Below, piece after piece: positions 55,861 to 64,000 of a stretch of DNA of 64,000 nt. Source of the DNA: Geothrix campi (GTDB lineage Bacteria > Acidobacteriota > Holophagae > Holophagales > Holophagaceae); contig NZ_JANHMP010000001.1 in the NCBI RefSeq assembly GCF_024609265.1, positions 186,001 through 250,000 of the forward strand, read 5' to 3'. Every line of letters starts with the position of its first letter. Position 1 is the first letter of the stretch. The position numbers were made by a program, and so were the translations under genes. Under the pieces are notes generated by a model. That model had not been told where the DNA came from and did not search any database. It saw only the letters and a list, made by a program, of their open reading frames with translations.

Positions 55861-56628
55861 ATGAGGATCTGCGCCGCAGGCAAGACCGATGTCGGTTGTG
55901 TCCGGAAGCACAACGAGGACAGCTACCTGGCCGATGCGGATCTGGGTCTTTTCGTCGTGGCTGACGGACTCGGTGGTCACGCCGCCGGGGAAGTGGCCAG
56001 CCAGATCGTCGTGGACACGGTCGCGAAGTTTGTCGGCGATACCCGTGAGAAGGACCGGACCTGGCCCATGGAGTACGATCCCAGCCTCTCCTACGACGGA
56101 AATCGGCTCAAGGTGGCGTTGCTGCTGTCGGACCGGGCCATCGCCGAGGACATCCGCCGCAACCCTGAGCGGGAGACCATGGGATCCACCGTGGTGGCAG
56201 GTCTGGTCCACGGATCAAGCGTGACTCTGGCCCATGTGGGGGATAGCCGGGCCTACCTGCTGGGCCCCGAGGGCATCCGGCAGGTGACTCGGGACCATAG
56301 TTGGGTGGCTGAACAGGTGGCGAACGGCATTCTCACCCCCTCCGAGGCCCGGGTACACCCCTTCCGGAACGTCATCACCCAGGCCCTGGGAAACGGGGGA
56401 GACCTCGATATTGAGGTCCAGAATTTGGAGTTGGGCAAAATGGAGCGACTTTTGCTTTGCTCCGACGGCCTGTCAGGAATGATCGGCGACAAACAGATCT
56501 GGGACATCGTGACGCAGTCCGGGAACCTCCAAGGGGCTGTGGAATCACTCGTTCTGGCCGCGCGTGAACACGGTGGCGAGGACAATATCACGGCCATCCT
56601 GGTCGGTTTGGAACCCGAATTGGCTTGA
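55861..56628 (+). CDS. PP2C-family protein phosphatase
   Basis: 255-aa serine/threonine phosphatase. Metal-binding Asp residues are in VRKHNEDSYL, FVVADGLGGHAAGE and LCSDGLSGMIGD, with AHVGDSRAYL and GGEDNITAILVG also conserved. Start ATG at 55861 lies two bases past the J-domain protein stop with AAAGGG upstream. It is related to a second PP2C gene at 63012 and sits directly upstream of the pilus operon. Target unknown. Confidence 0.92.
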   Translation: MRICAAGKTDVGCVRKHNEDSYLADADLGLFVVADGLGGHAAGEVASQIVVDTVAKFVGDTREKDRTWPMEYDPSLSYDGNRLKVALLLSDRAIAEDIRRNPERETMGSTVVAGLVHGSSVTLAHVGDSRAYLLGPEGIRQVTRDHSWVAEQVANGILTPSEARVHPFRNVITQALGNGGDLDIEVQNLELGKMERLLLCSDGLSGMIGDKQIWDIVTQSGNLQGAVESLVLAAREHGGEDNITAILVGLEPELA

Positions 56629-56707
56629 CGCAAAATTAGTTAACCTTGACCTAATCCTTTCCAGCAGTACCATCTTCAATACTTAAATTCTCCAAGTGAG
56701 GCATCCG
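56629..56707 (+). promoter_or_regulatory. Probable promoter of the pilMNOPQ operon
   Basis: A/T-rich gap in an otherwise G/C-rich region. A -35-like TTGACC (56646) with TACCAT (56668) at 16-base spacing is a possible sigma-70 promoter. Another TTGACG lies at 56624 inside the PP2C stop region. GAGG precedes the pilM GTG by six bases. Confidence 0.5.
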
Positions 56708-57790
56708 GTGGGTCTCTTCGGAAGCAAACCCAAAAGTCTTGTTGGCTTGGATATCGGATCCAGCTCGGTGAAAGTCTGCGAACTCCAGCAGATTGGAAAG
56801 GGCGGCCAGACCCGCTATCGCCTCCAGAAGCTGGGGCGGGTCGCCCTTCCGCCCGATGCCATCGTGGATGGCGACATCATGGATAGCAACGCTGTGGCGT
56901 CTGCTATCCGGCAGGTCATGGCGGAACAGAAAATCAAAGCCAAGGATGTGGCCATCTCCGTGTCAGGTCAGCAGGTGATGGTCAAAAAAGTGACATTCCC
57001 CCTGATGAGCCACGCGGAACTGGCCGAATCCGTCCGCTGGGAAGCCGAGAGCTTCTTCCCGGCAGGGCAGGGTTTGGATTCCTACGCGCTGGATTACTAC
57101 CTCATCGAGGAACGGGCGGCGGACGGCAACATGGATGTGGTGTTGGTGGCCTGCCGCAAGGACAAACTCGAAGCATATGTGAGTTGCGTCGCCCAGGCCG
57201 GGTGCAGCCCCAAAGTGGTGGACGTGGACGTCTTCGCCCTCCAGAACGCCTATGAGGCCAATGCCATGGGCGGCGGGCGGGATGAGGTCGTTGCCCTGGT
57301 GAACATGGGCGCCACCTTCACCAATCTCACGATGATGGTGGGGGGCAAGTCGGTGTTCTGGCGCGACATGGCCTGGGGAAGCAGCCGGTATTCCGAGAAG
57401 CTCATGGAGGACTGGGGCGTGACCCGCGAGGGCGCGGAACGCTTGAAGCGGAACCAAGCCTCGGAGGGCCACGAGCCTGATGAAGTCCACCCGTCGATCA
57501 ACGCCGTGTCGGACGCATTCGCAGACGAACTGAGCCGAACCCTCGATTTCTTCAAGAGCAGTTTCAAGGTGGATCGTCTCGACCGTGTGCTCGTCAGCGG
57601 TGGCGGATCCATGATCCACGGATTGATGGACGTATTGAGCGACCGGCTCCGGGTTTCAGTGGACCGGTTCAATCCCTTCCAGCTCATTGAAATCGATGGT
57701 CGGACCGAAGATCCCATGTCGGTTCGTGAGATCGGTGGCGGCGCCACCGTCGTCGTGGGGCTGGCCTTGCGCCAAGTGGGGGACCGATGA
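56708..57790 (+). CDS. pilM: Type IV pilus inner-membrane assembly ATPase-like protein PilM
   Basis: 360-aa actin-like cytoplasmic protein that links PilN to the pilus motor. GLFGSKPKSLVGLDIGSSSV at the N-terminus and VLVSGGGSMIHGLMDVLSDR are family marks. GTG at 56708 is chosen because the conserved sequence starts there, although GTG 56696 is open. First gene of pilMNOPQ, overlapping pilN by ATGA. Confidence 0.93.
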   Translation: MGLFGSKPKSLVGLDIGSSSVKVCELQQIGKGGQTRYRLQKLGRVALPPDAIVDGDIMDSNAVASAIRQVMAEQKIKAKDVAISVSGQQVMVKKVTFPLMSHAELAESVRWEAESFFPAGQGLDSYALDYYLIEERAADGNMDVVLVACRKDKLEAYVSCVAQAGCSPKVVDVDVFALQNAYEANAMGGGRDEVVALVNMGATFTNLTMMVGGKSVFWRDMAWGSSRYSEKLMEDWGVTREGAERLKRNQASEGHEPDEVHPSINAVSDAFADELSRTLDFFKSSFKVDRLDRVLVSGGGSMIHGLMDVLSDRLRVSVDRFNPFQLIEIDGRTEDPMSVREIGGGATVVVGLALRQVGDR

Positions 57791-58386
57791 TCAAGATCAA
57801 CCTGCTGGGAGATGCATTGACCCAGGGCGGTGCCAAGAAGGGGGCCAGCAAGGTCGTCGCCGAGCCCGTCCAGGTCTACACAGGCGAGGGTGGAAGCCGC
57901 TCGAGCTTGCCCATTGCCGGCGTGGTGGTGGGTCTCGTGTTCGCCGCCTGCGGCGGCATCTACTACGTCTGGCTGAACAGCGAACTCACCAAGGCCGAGA
58001 AGCAGAAGGCCGAACTCGAACGCGACAAGAAACAGTACGAGCCCTACATCGCCCTGGAGAAGACCTTCCGGGAGAAGAAGGCCGCCCTCCAGAAGAAGGA
58101 AGAGGTGATGACCACCCTCAAGCGGCAGCAGTCGCTCCCGGTGCACCTTCTCGAGGAACTGGCCAACAGCCTGCCGGACGACGTGTGGTTCAAGAAGGTC
58201 TCCCAGAAGGGGTCCCTCATTACCATCGAGGGCGTGGGCCGGAATTTCGAGGCCATCAACGCCTTCTACGGGAACCTCCAGTCCCGCACCAGGTGGTTCA
58301 AGAAGATCAACTATCCGAGCGCGAAGCGGGGGACCACAGGCTCCTTCGATTTCACGATCTCCTTCGAACTCCAGAACGCAGTCTGA
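57787..58386 (+). CDS. pilN: Type IV pilus assembly protein PilN
   Basis: 199-aa bitopic inner-membrane protein. The short N-terminal cytoplasmic part begins MIKINLLGDA, the motif that binds PilM. One membrane segment (LPIAGVVVGLVFAACGGIYY, about residues 39-58) and a periplasmic coiled coil plus small ferredoxin-like fold follow. Spacing to pilO is eight bases. Confidence 0.92.
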   Translation: MIKINLLGDALTQGGAKKGASKVVAEPVQVYTGEGGSRSSLPIAGVVVGLVFAACGGIYYVWLNSELTKAEKQKAELERDKKQYEPYIALEKTFREKKAALQKKEEVMTTLKRQQSLPVHLLEELANSLPDDVWFKKVSQKGSLITIEGVGRNFEAINAFYGNLQSRTRWFKKINYPSAKRGTTGSFDFTISFELQNAV

Positions 58387-58394
58387 GGTAGGCC

Positions 58395-59006
58395 ATGAAT
58401 CCCCAGCTTCAGAAACAGATCGGCGTCGGCGCAGTGGCGGGAATCGTCTTGGCCGGCTTGGTCTACTTCCTGCTCGGTGGGAAGCGGAGCGAGCTGGAAA
58501 CCGTCAGGGTCGATGTGAAGACCCTACAAGCTGAGGTCGACAAGGGTCGGCTGCTCAAGGCCAGCTACGAGAAGCTGCGTGACGAGGTCGCCAAGCAGGA
58601 CAAGCGCATCGAAGAGCTGATCAAGATCATGCCTTCTGAAGCGGACTACGGCGAAATCCCCTATCGCATCAAGAAGCTCGCGGATGACGCGGGTATCGAC
58701 CAAGTTTCCTTCTCTCTCAAGCCCGAGCGAAGGGACGCTTACTACACGGAAAAACCCGTAGAGTTCGAATTCCGCGTGGGGTATCACACCTTCGGCCAGT
58801 TCGCCTCCCTGGTTTCCGGTTACGACAAGATCATCAACGTCTCGAACATCGAGTTCAACCGCAAGGCCGACAAGGCCGCTATCTACCCGGCCACGGTGAA
58901 GTGCACCATCAGCGCCTTCATCTACAACCCCGAACCTCCCCCGGCGGCGCCCGCCAAGAAACCCGCCACGGCACCGGCCCGCAAGGGCGGCGCCAAGGAG
59001 GATTGA
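58395..59006 (+). CDS. pilO: Type IV pilus assembly protein PilO
   Basis: 203-aa inner-membrane partner of PilN. One membrane segment (VGAVAGIVLAGLVYFLLGG, about 11-29), a periplasmic coiled coil (KTLQAEVDKGRLLKASYEKL) and a globular C-terminal domain (FEFRVGYHTFGQFASLVSGY). The end is Pro/Ala/Lys-rich. Typical position and length. Confidence 0.92.
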   Translation: MNPQLQKQIGVGAVAGIVLAGLVYFLLGGKRSELETVRVDVKTLQAEVDKGRLLKASYEKLRDEVAKQDKRIEELIKIMPSEADYGEIPYRIKKLADDAGIDQVSFSLKPERRDAYYTEKPVEFEFRVGYHTFGQFASLVSGYDKIINVSNIEFNRKADKAAIYPATVKCTISAFIYNPEPPPAAPAKKPATAPARKGGAKED

Positions 59007-59016
59007 GGAACCCGCC

Positions 59017-59487
59017 ATGACCAATCGACTCCTGTATCTCCCCCTGTTCGTCGGAATGGCCTTGACCGCTCAGACCGGCAAATCGGCCAAGCCAGCCGAG
59101 GCACCAGCCGAAAAGGTTGCCGAGGCACCGGTATCCGAGCCCCCGGCCCAGGACGTGGCCGTCATCAAGATCACGCCCTATAAGCCCACCATCCAGCGCG
59201 ACCCTTTTGCAACCCCACGGGATGATCGTCCCGCCGATGCCCTCGATCTCATCGACGACATCTCGGTCAAGGGGATGATCCGGAAAGATGGCAAGAATTT
59301 TGCCATCGTCTCCGATAGCCGCGGGAATGTCCGTTGGCTGCCTGCGGGCCATCGGTTCAAGGATGGCGAAATCTCCAGCATCACCGATAAAGCAGTGACG
59401 TTCCGTCAGTGGGATGTGAACACCACAAACCGCTCTGTATTCCGCACCATCACGAAGACGTTCAAGCGTGAGGAGGGTAAACGATGA
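59017..59487 (+). CDS. pilP: Type IV pilus assembly lipoprotein-like PilP
   Basis: 156 aa. A signal peptide (MTNRLLYLPLFVGMALTAQT) lacks a clear lipobox Cys, so it may be soluble periplasmic rather than a lipoprotein. A Pro/Ala-rich linker is followed by the PilP domain (RDPFATPRDDRPADALDL, ISVKGMIRKDGKNFAIVSD). It connects PilNO to the PilQ secretin. Overlaps pilQ by ATGA. Confidence 0.9.
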   Translation: MTNRLLYLPLFVGMALTAQTGKSAKPAEAPAEKVAEAPVSEPPAQDVAVIKITPYKPTIQRDPFATPRDDRPADALDLIDDISVKGMIRKDGKNFAIVSDSRGNVRWLPAGHRFKDGEISSITDKAVTFRQWDVNTTNRSVFRTITKTFKREEGKR

Positions 59488-61508
59488 ATGCTCGCCTGAG
59501 TTCCTTGCTGGTCGCAGGGGGCGTGGTCTTGGCGGGGATCCACACGGGGTCCCTCCTTGCCTCGCCGGCCTCGGAAATCGCCGTCGCGAAAGCCACCTTG
59601 GCCGCCGCGACCCTGGAGTCCGCAGGCGCGGGCGCCAAGGTATCGCTCCGGATCCCGGGGATGGCTGGACAACCGGCCATCCAGGTTCTTTCGGGCCCGC
59701 TTCGCGTGGTGCTGGATCTTCCCGGCGTCGAGCGGGGGACCGCCGTCACCAAAAAGGACCTTGCCCTGCTGACCCATCCTTTGGTTCAGAAGGCCCGCCT
59801 TGGTCAATTCTCAGCGGCGCCTAAACCGGTAACACGGTTGGTGCTTGAGGTGGCTCCCGGTACCCAGGTGGTCGTGGGCACAAGTCCAGACGGCGTCCAG
59901 CTGGTGCTGAACCCCGGCGAAGGCCGTGTCCAGGCCAGGATCGAGGGGGTTTACCATCCTGAAGCCCTGGCTCTTCCGACCGTTCGGGCTGCCGCCCCTG
60001 CGGCCGCCGCGCCTTCTCCTGCTCCAATTCCCGTGACGGTCCAGGCCTCGGCCAAGCCATTGGCCAGCCTGCCGGCCCTTGGCAGCTCTTTCCAGCTCCT
60101 CCCTCACTTGGCTGCCTCCACGGCGCTTCCCGTGGCCACCCCAGAAGCGGTGCAGGTGCCGGAGGCTGAGAAGGCCCAGGCCCCGGCTCCCGCCCACAAC
60201 CGATACGCAGGGCGCACCCTCGGTGAGACCTCCACCCGGTATACCGGCGCCAAGATCACCATTGATCTCCAGAACACGGATATCCGGGATTTCCTGCGCA
60301 TCCTTGCGGATACCGGCAAGTTGAACCTGGTCATGGATCCCGATGTGCAGGGCAACTACGGGTTCAAGTTCAACGAGACTCCCTGGGATCAGGTTCTCGA
60401 CGTCGTGCTGAAGAATGCGAGCCTGGGCAAGGAGATCCAGAACGGTGTCTTGCGCGTCGCCAAGATCGACAAACTCCAGAAAGAGGAGGAGGACCGCAAG
60501 AAGCTGGAGGAAACCAAGGCTCTCGCCGGCGAACTCCAGACCATTACCCGCCCTCTTTCCTATGCGAAGGTCAGCGATGTCCAGAGGATCCTCAAGGACA
60601 TGATGACCAAACGCGGCTCGGCCATCCTGGATGACCGGACCAACACCCTGATCATCACGGATCTGCCCTCGCGCATCCCCGTCATTTCCGAGCTGCTGGA
60701 AACCCTGGATGTCCAGATCCAGCAGGTGCAGATCGAAGCCCGCGTGGTGGAAGCCAATAAGGACTGGCAGCGCCAGTTCGGCATCAAGTGGCCCCAGAGC
60801 GACGGCAGCGGTGCTCCCGCCGCCGTCGGGGGACCCTGGGTTGGCCCTCCGGCTCCCTTCTGGAACGGCATCCAGGGCTTCAACCGGACCGCCTCGGGTC
60901 AGCATGCAGCGGTCGGCTGGGCTCCCGGCAAGGCGGGCGTGACTTCCCTCGCCGCTCCCGCGGGTGAGCTCTGGCTCTCCTTCCTCAGCAACCGCCTCAG
61001 CATCAATGCGGTTCTGCAAGCCCTGGAGTCCGATGGCACGGTGAAGATCGTGTCCTCCCCGAAGGTGGTGACCCAGAACAACAAGAAGGCCACCATCCTC
61101 AGCGGTGAGAAGATCCCTTATCCCACCCAGCAGGGCGGGGCCCAGGGCGGTGCGATCACCGTCGCCTTCGTGGACGCGAACCTGCAGCTCGATGTCACGC
61201 CCCAGATCACCAACGAGGGCACCATCATCATGGACATCAAGCTGGAGAAGGCCGAGGCCGATTTCAGCCGCACAGTGAATGGCACCCCCACGATCCTCCG
61301 GAAGGCGCTGGAAACCCAGATGCTCGTGCGGGATGGTGGTACGGCCGTGCTGGGTGGAGTCTACGTGACCAACCACACCCAGGGCCGGGCTGGGGTTCCC
61401 TTCCTGTCGAAGATCCCCCTTCTGGGTTTCCTCTTCCGCAAGGACACCAAGTCCGAGTCGAACAGCGAGCTGCTGATCTTCATCACGCCGCGGGTGCTGC
61501 GCCAATAG
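59484..61508 (+). CDS. pilQ: Type IV pilus secretin PilQ
   Basis: 674-aa outer-membrane pore for the pilus fibre. A signal-like N-terminus (SSLLVAGGVVLAGIHTGSLL) and one AMIN-like domain (about 40-155) precede a Pro/Ala linker. Next are an STN domain (about 250-330, DIRDFLRILADTGKLNLVMD) and a secretin_N domain. The secretin core (about 400-674) has SSPKVVTQNNKKATILSGEK and VPFLSKIPLLGFLFRKDT. Last gene of the operon, followed by a terminator. Confidence 0.94.
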   Translation: MNARLSSLLVAGGVVLAGIHTGSLLASPASEIAVAKATLAAATLESAGAGAKVSLRIPGMAGQPAIQVLSGPLRVVLDLPGVERGTAVTKKDLALLTHPLVQKARLGQFSAAPKPVTRLVLEVAPGTQVVVGTSPDGVQLVLNPGEGRVQARIEGVYHPEALALPTVRAAAPAAAAPSPAPIPVTVQASAKPLASLPALGSSFQLLPHLAASTALPVATPEAVQVPEAEKAQAPAPAHNRYAGRTLGETSTRYTGAKITIDLQNTDIRDFLRILADTGKLNLVMDPDVQGNYGFKFNETPWDQVLDVVLKNASLGKEIQNGVLRVAKIDKLQKEEEDRKKLEETKALAGELQTITRPLSYAKVSDVQRILKDMMTKRGSAILDDRTNTLIITDLPSRIPVISELLETLDVQIQQVQIEARVVEANKDWQRQFGIKWPQSDGSGAPAAVGGPWVGPPAPFWNGIQGFNRTASGQHAAVGWAPGKAGVTSLAAPAGELWLSFLSNRLSINAVLQALESDGTVKIVSSPKVVTQNNKKATILSGEKIPYPTQQGGAQGGAITVAFVDANLQLDVTPQITNEGTIIMDIKLEKAEADFSRTVNGTPTILRKALETQMLVRDGGTAVLGGVYVTNHTQGRAGVPFLSKIPLLGFLFRKDTKSESNSELLIFITPRVLRQ

Positions 61509-61520
61509 TCTGGCACTGCC

Positions 61521-61558
61521 CAAAAGGAAACGGCCCCGTTCGGGGCCGTTTCCTTTTG
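61521..61558. terminator. Perfect bidirectional terminator after pilQ
   Basis: CAAAAGGAAACGGCCCC, loop GTTC and exact complement (17-bp stem) with A/T runs at both ends. It serves pilQ on the plus strand and the zinc-ribbon gene converging on the minus strand. Confidence 0.93.
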
Positions 61559-61570
61559 TAAGAGAAAGAA

Positions 61571-61771
61571 CTACTTGGGAATCGGAAGGGTGCGGACGAG
61601 GCGCTTGCAGCTGTTGCAGAGGATGGTGAAGTTGTCAGCCTGTTCGAAGTGGTACTTGAACCCTGGATCCTCCGATACCTTCTCCATGTGACCGAAGTGG
61701 TATTCGGCGATACGCACGCTTTGGGGGGCGGTCAGATCGGCGCCGCAGTGGGTGCAGGAGATGGCGGCCAT
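61571..61771 (-). CDS. Small zinc-ribbon protein, 66 aa
   Basis: Two Cys pairs, ISCTHCGADL and ILCNSCKRL, spaced as in a zinc ribbon, with a His-containing loop between (IAEYHFGHMEKVSED). GGAGCAAGC precedes the ATG. Possible RNA- or protein-binding adaptor; function unknown. It sits 26 bases downstream of a 50-aa membrane protein gene. Confidence 0.75.
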   Translation of the reverse strand: MAAISCTHCGADLTAPQSVRIAEYHFGHMEKVSEDPGFKYHFEQADNFTILCNSCKRLVRTLPIPK

Positions 61772-61796
61772 GCTTGCTCCTTGGGAGGCTGGAGAT

Positions 61797-61949
61797 TCAG
61801 GAATGGAACAGTTTCCAGAGCCCCAAGCTTAGCAGAGCCAGCACCGCGAGGCCCACGAAGACCCGCAGCAGCACCTTGCCGATCCGATATGCGACGTAGA
61901 TCACGAACAGGAGCGCGAGGCCGCCGGCCACGAGGATGGTGGTGCTCAC
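61797..61949 (-). CDS. Small two-segment membrane protein, 50 aa
   Basis: GTG at 61949 overlaps the stop of the dehydrogenase gene (GTGA) and has GGGAGG upstream. The sequence is almost all membrane segments: TILVAGGLALLFVIYVAYRI and LLRVFVGLAVLALLSLGLWK, joined by a single basic turn. Too short for most gene callers. Family unknown; coupling suggests a role with its partner or with the envelope. Confidence 0.65.
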   Translation of the reverse strand: MSTTILVAGGLALLFVIYVAYRIGKVLLRVFVGLAVLALLSLGLWKLFHS

Positions 61950-62815
61950 AAGCGCCTCCCGTCTGGATCCCAAGTGTAGAAACCAATTCCCGCCCTGCGC
62001 CCGATCTGTCCCTGGGCCACCATCTTCCAGAGCAGGGCCGGTGGCTCGAAGCGGGGATCGCCAGAGGCCCGGAAGAGACCCTCGGCGATGCGCAGGCGTA
62101 GGTCCAGGCCGATGCGATCAGTGAGTTCCAGCGGCCCCACGGGATGCCCGTAGCCCAGGGTCATGAGGGCGTCCAGATCCTCAGCAGAGGCGATGCCGGC
62201 CTCCAGCAGCCGCACGGCCTCCAGGCCCTGGACCAGGGCCATGCGGGCGGCGGCGAAACCCGGCTGGTCTTTCACGACCACCACCCGCTTGCGAAGGGAG
62301 AGGCCCAGAGTGCGCACCCTGTCCACCAGGGCGGACGGCACCCCAGGCGGCACGGCGACCTCCACCACCGCCATCCGGGGTACCGGCACAAAGAGGTGGA
62401 AGCCCAGGAGGCGTCCCTGGATTTCTGCGGCCTCCGCCAGGCCCAAGATGGGTAGGGCTGAGGTGCCGGAAAGCAGCAGCAGATCCGGCTCACCCCAGCC
62501 TGCGGCCGCAGACAGGGCCGGAACCTTCAGATGGGGTTCCTCGGGCAGGGCCTCCAGCAGGGTGGACACGCCTTGCAATGCTTCCGGGCCGAAGGCTGAT
62601 GCCTGAACCCGCGAACGAGCATTCTTGACGGCCAGGAGGGACAGCGTGCCCTTCCGTTGGGCCGCCTCCCAGCGGCGCTCCAGTTCCTGGAGGCCCCGTC
62701 GCGCATGGAACAGGTCGCGGCCAAGTAGACGAACTTCCAGGCCACACTCTGCAGCCCACTGGGCCGTGGAGAGGCCGAGGGAGCCCGGACCAAGGACGGC
62801 CAGCACAGATGTCAA
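61946..62815 (-). CDS. 3-hydroxyacyl-CoA dehydrogenase-like protein
   Basis: 289 aa. The N-terminal NAD-binding Rossmann fold starts at once (VLAVLGPGSLGLSTAQWAAE). The catalytic His is in LLGFHLFVPVPRM, followed by the conserved VVVVKDQPGFAAARMALVQG and the C-terminal dimer domain (LMTLGYGHPVGPLELTDRIG). TTG at 62815 overlaps the upstream 37-aa ORF; GTG 62806 is an alternative. Substrate is probably a short-chain 3-hydroxyacyl-CoA; not certain. Confidence 0.88.
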   Translation of the reverse strand: MTSVLAVLGPGSLGLSTAQWAAECGLEVRLLGRDLFHARRGLQELERRWEAAQRKGTLSLLAVKNARSRVQASAFGPEALQGVSTLLEALPEEPHLKVPALSAAAGWGEPDLLLLSGTSALPILGLAEAAEIQGRLLGFHLFVPVPRMAVVEVAVPPGVPSALVDRVRTLGLSLRKRVVVVKDQPGFAAARMALVQGLEAVRLLEAGIASAEDLDALMTLGYGHPVGPLELTDRIGLDLRLRIAEGLFRASGDPRFEPPALLWKMVAQGQIGRRAGIGFYTWDPDGRRL

Positions 62816-62925
62816 AATCCGCCCCCGGCTGGCCGGTCAGCCTTCTTGCCTGTGGCGACCTCCGCAGAGGCCACCCTTCCGCTCGGCAGATCCAGAAGAT
62901 CCATATCCGTAGGTGCTTCGGCCAT
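62812..62925 (-). CDS. 37-aa ORF upstream of the dehydrogenase
   Basis: ATG at 62925 has AGGAGGGATTCG upstream, a near-perfect ribosome site. It begins MAEAPTDMDLLDLPSGRVAS and ends four bases into the dehydrogenase start (TTGA overlap). It may be a leader peptide that couples translation or a small acidic protein. Divergent to the PP2C gene at 63012. Confidence 0.5.
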   Translation of the reverse strand: MAEAPTDMDLLDLPSGRVASAEVATGKKADRPAGGGF

Positions 62926-63011
62926 CGAATCCCTCCTGCACCCGCTATGATGAACGGAAAGGGCCCTTCGTACCTCCCCGAACCCGCAGCCCGCCAGGGT
63001 CGTCATTCCTC

Positions 63012-63932
63012 ATGCTCATCGATTTCGCCGCGATCACCCATCCGGGCAAAGTCCGGAGGAACAATGAAGATGCCTACCTGCTGAGCGCGCTGGATGGCGA
63101 AGAGCCCATCATCAACGCCCCGGCCAGTTCGCTGAAGGTGGGCGAAGCGGGCCTGCTCGTGGCGGTGGCCGATGGCATGGGCGGGGCCGCGGCAGGCGAG
63201 GTGGCCAGCCGGGAAGGCCTGGCGGCGGTCGCTCTTTATCTCTTCGGCCACTGGGGGCGCCTCGTGCCCGGGAAGGCCCGCGAGGTGGACCTGGTCAAGG
63301 CGCTGGAGGCAGCCGTGCGGGAGGCCAGCGATGCCGTCCTGCGGTATTCCGACGATGACCGCACTGCCCGGGGCATGGGCTCCACACTGACGGCAGCGGT
63401 CATCTGGAGCGGCTGCGCCTATGTGGCCCAGATTGGCGATTCCCGGGCCTACCTGCTGCGCCAGGGCACCCTGCACCAGCTCACCGAGGACCAGACCCTC
63501 GTGAACGATCTCGTGGCGCAGGGCGCGCTTACCCGCGAGCAGGCCCGCACCCATCCCCAGCGCAACATGATCACCCAGGCGCTGGGCTCGCCCCAGCCGC
63601 TGAAGGTGGCGCTCTCCCGCCTGGCGCTGCGCCGGGGGGATCGCCTCCTCTGCTGTTCCGACGGGCTCCACGGCGAAGTGGGCGACGGGCACATCCGCGA
63701 GGTGCTGAACCAGAGCCTGAGTCCCCGGCGTAGCCTGGAGCTGCTTCTGGACGAGGCCATCGCCCGGGGCGCCCGGGACAATGTCACCGGCGTGGTCCTG
63801 GTTCTCAACGACCCCTCCCTCCCCCTGCCTGCCTCGGGCGAGCCCCTGGATCTGCTGCACCCGGATTCGCGGGAGCATGGGCGCAGCTTCTGGGGCCGCC
63901 TGCGGGGACTTTTCGGAGGCGCCGCCTCATGA
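63012..63932 (+). CDS. PP2C-family protein phosphatase, second copy
   Basis: 306 aa. Conserved Asp sites in VRRNNEDAYLL, AVADGMGGAAAGEVASREGL and CCSDGLHGEVGD, plus VAQIGDSRAYLLRQG and ARDNVTGVVLVL. It has a C-terminal tail of about 45 residues beyond the domain (basic, GRSFWGRLRGLFGGA). ATG at 63012 is chosen by the conserved start. It overlaps the next gene by ATGA. Confidence 0.92.
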   Translation: MLIDFAAITHPGKVRRNNEDAYLLSALDGEEPIINAPASSLKVGEAGLLVAVADGMGGAAAGEVASREGLAAVALYLFGHWGRLVPGKAREVDLVKALEAAVREASDAVLRYSDDDRTARGMGSTLTAAVIWSGCAYVAQIGDSRAYLLRQGTLHQLTEDQTLVNDLVAQGALTREQARTHPQRNMITQALGSPQPLKVALSRLALRRGDRLLCCSDGLHGEVGDGHIREVLNQSLSPRRSLELLLDEAIARGARDNVTGVVLVLNDPSLPLPASGEPLDLLHPDSREHGRSFWGRLRGLFGGAAS

Positions 63933-64000
63933 GCATCCTTCAAGGGACCGTGTCCCTTAAACGCTTCCTGGTGCTGGGTCCCGTGCCGGATCCCAAGGAT
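63929..64000 (+). CDS. Start of an unidentified gene, cut by the window edge
   Basis: Only the first 24 codons are present (MSILQGTVSLKRFLVLGPVP...), starting in an ATGA overlap with the phosphatase stop. The beginning faintly resembles RdgC-type recombination-associated proteins, but this is too little sequence to assign. Confidence 0.5.
   Translation, partial: MSILQGTVSLKRFLVLGPVPDPKD

Noticed and set aside
59811-61523. 570-aa minus-strand frame opposite pilQ
   Set aside because: Antisense shadow of the secretin gene, which has intact domains and a terminator in the right direction.
1-64000. CRISPR array or rRNA genes
   Set aside because: No regularly spaced repeats of CRISPR size and no rRNA-like sequence seen anywhere in the window.

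Overview
The window is high-GC bacterial chromosome with dense genes and short intergenic gaps. The gene set includes futalosine-pathway menaquinone synthesis (mqnA), a pilMNOPQ operon, fabZ-lpxA-era, an LIV-type branched-chain amino acid transporter and a double-length UvrA. This fits a Gram-negative of the Acidobacteriota, most like the Holophaga/Geothrix group. The phylum placement is inferred from gene content and style, not from a marker-gene comparison.

Region 1 (1 to about 12,938) is an integrated mobile element, probably a provirus, whose left end lies outside the window. Every gene is on the minus strand and packed with 4-bp start/stop overlaps. The early block (12.5-9.7 kb) holds small proteins including a DUF4406 protein, a DUF3850 protein and an XRE-type regulator. 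The middle (9.7-8.1 kb) contains two attC-like integron recombination sites around a 44-aa cassette ORF, then a phage-type DNA methylase-like protein. Next come a HUH-type rolling-circle replication initiator, a strong hairpin and an excisionase-like HTH protein (8.1-5.9 kb). The late block (5.9-0 kb) has a coiled-coil protein, a transglutaminase-like cysteine peptidase and a run of proteins with C-terminal membrane anchors. Three of those share a PG[LV][RK]N-TM-basic ending. No tail, terminase or classical capsid gene is recognisable. The right boundary is the 3' half of a tRNA-Arg(ACG) gene plus its terminator, which indicates integration into that tRNA.

Region 2 (13.0-34.4 kb) is ordinary chromosome: the four-ABC-module UvrA, lrgAB, two divergent paralogous porins, a livJHMGF operon ending in a CBS-domain gene, a POT peptide transporter, a DPP-IV peptidase, a membrane protein/histidine kinase pair and pepQ.

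Region 3 (34.4-47.2 kb) has mqnA and an alkylation-repair cluster: an alkyltransferase-like protein lacking its cysteine, two intact Ogt-type alkyltransferases and an Ada-AlkA fusion. It continues with speD-rlmD, a GAF-HD-GYP protein, fabZ-lpxA-era, a beta-carbonic anhydrase, a LolD/MacB-type ATPase, a thiolase with one catalytic cysteine replaced, and a SanA-like protein.

Region 4 (47.2-64 kb) holds a large lipoprotein, dnaB, a 2-oxoacid dehydrogenase E2 gene with a remnant of a second E2 copy beside it, gatA, a DnaJ-TPR protein, a PP2C phosphatase, the pilMNOPQ operon, a 3-hydroxyacyl-CoA dehydrogenase-like gene with two tiny overlapping partners, and a second PP2C phosphatase.
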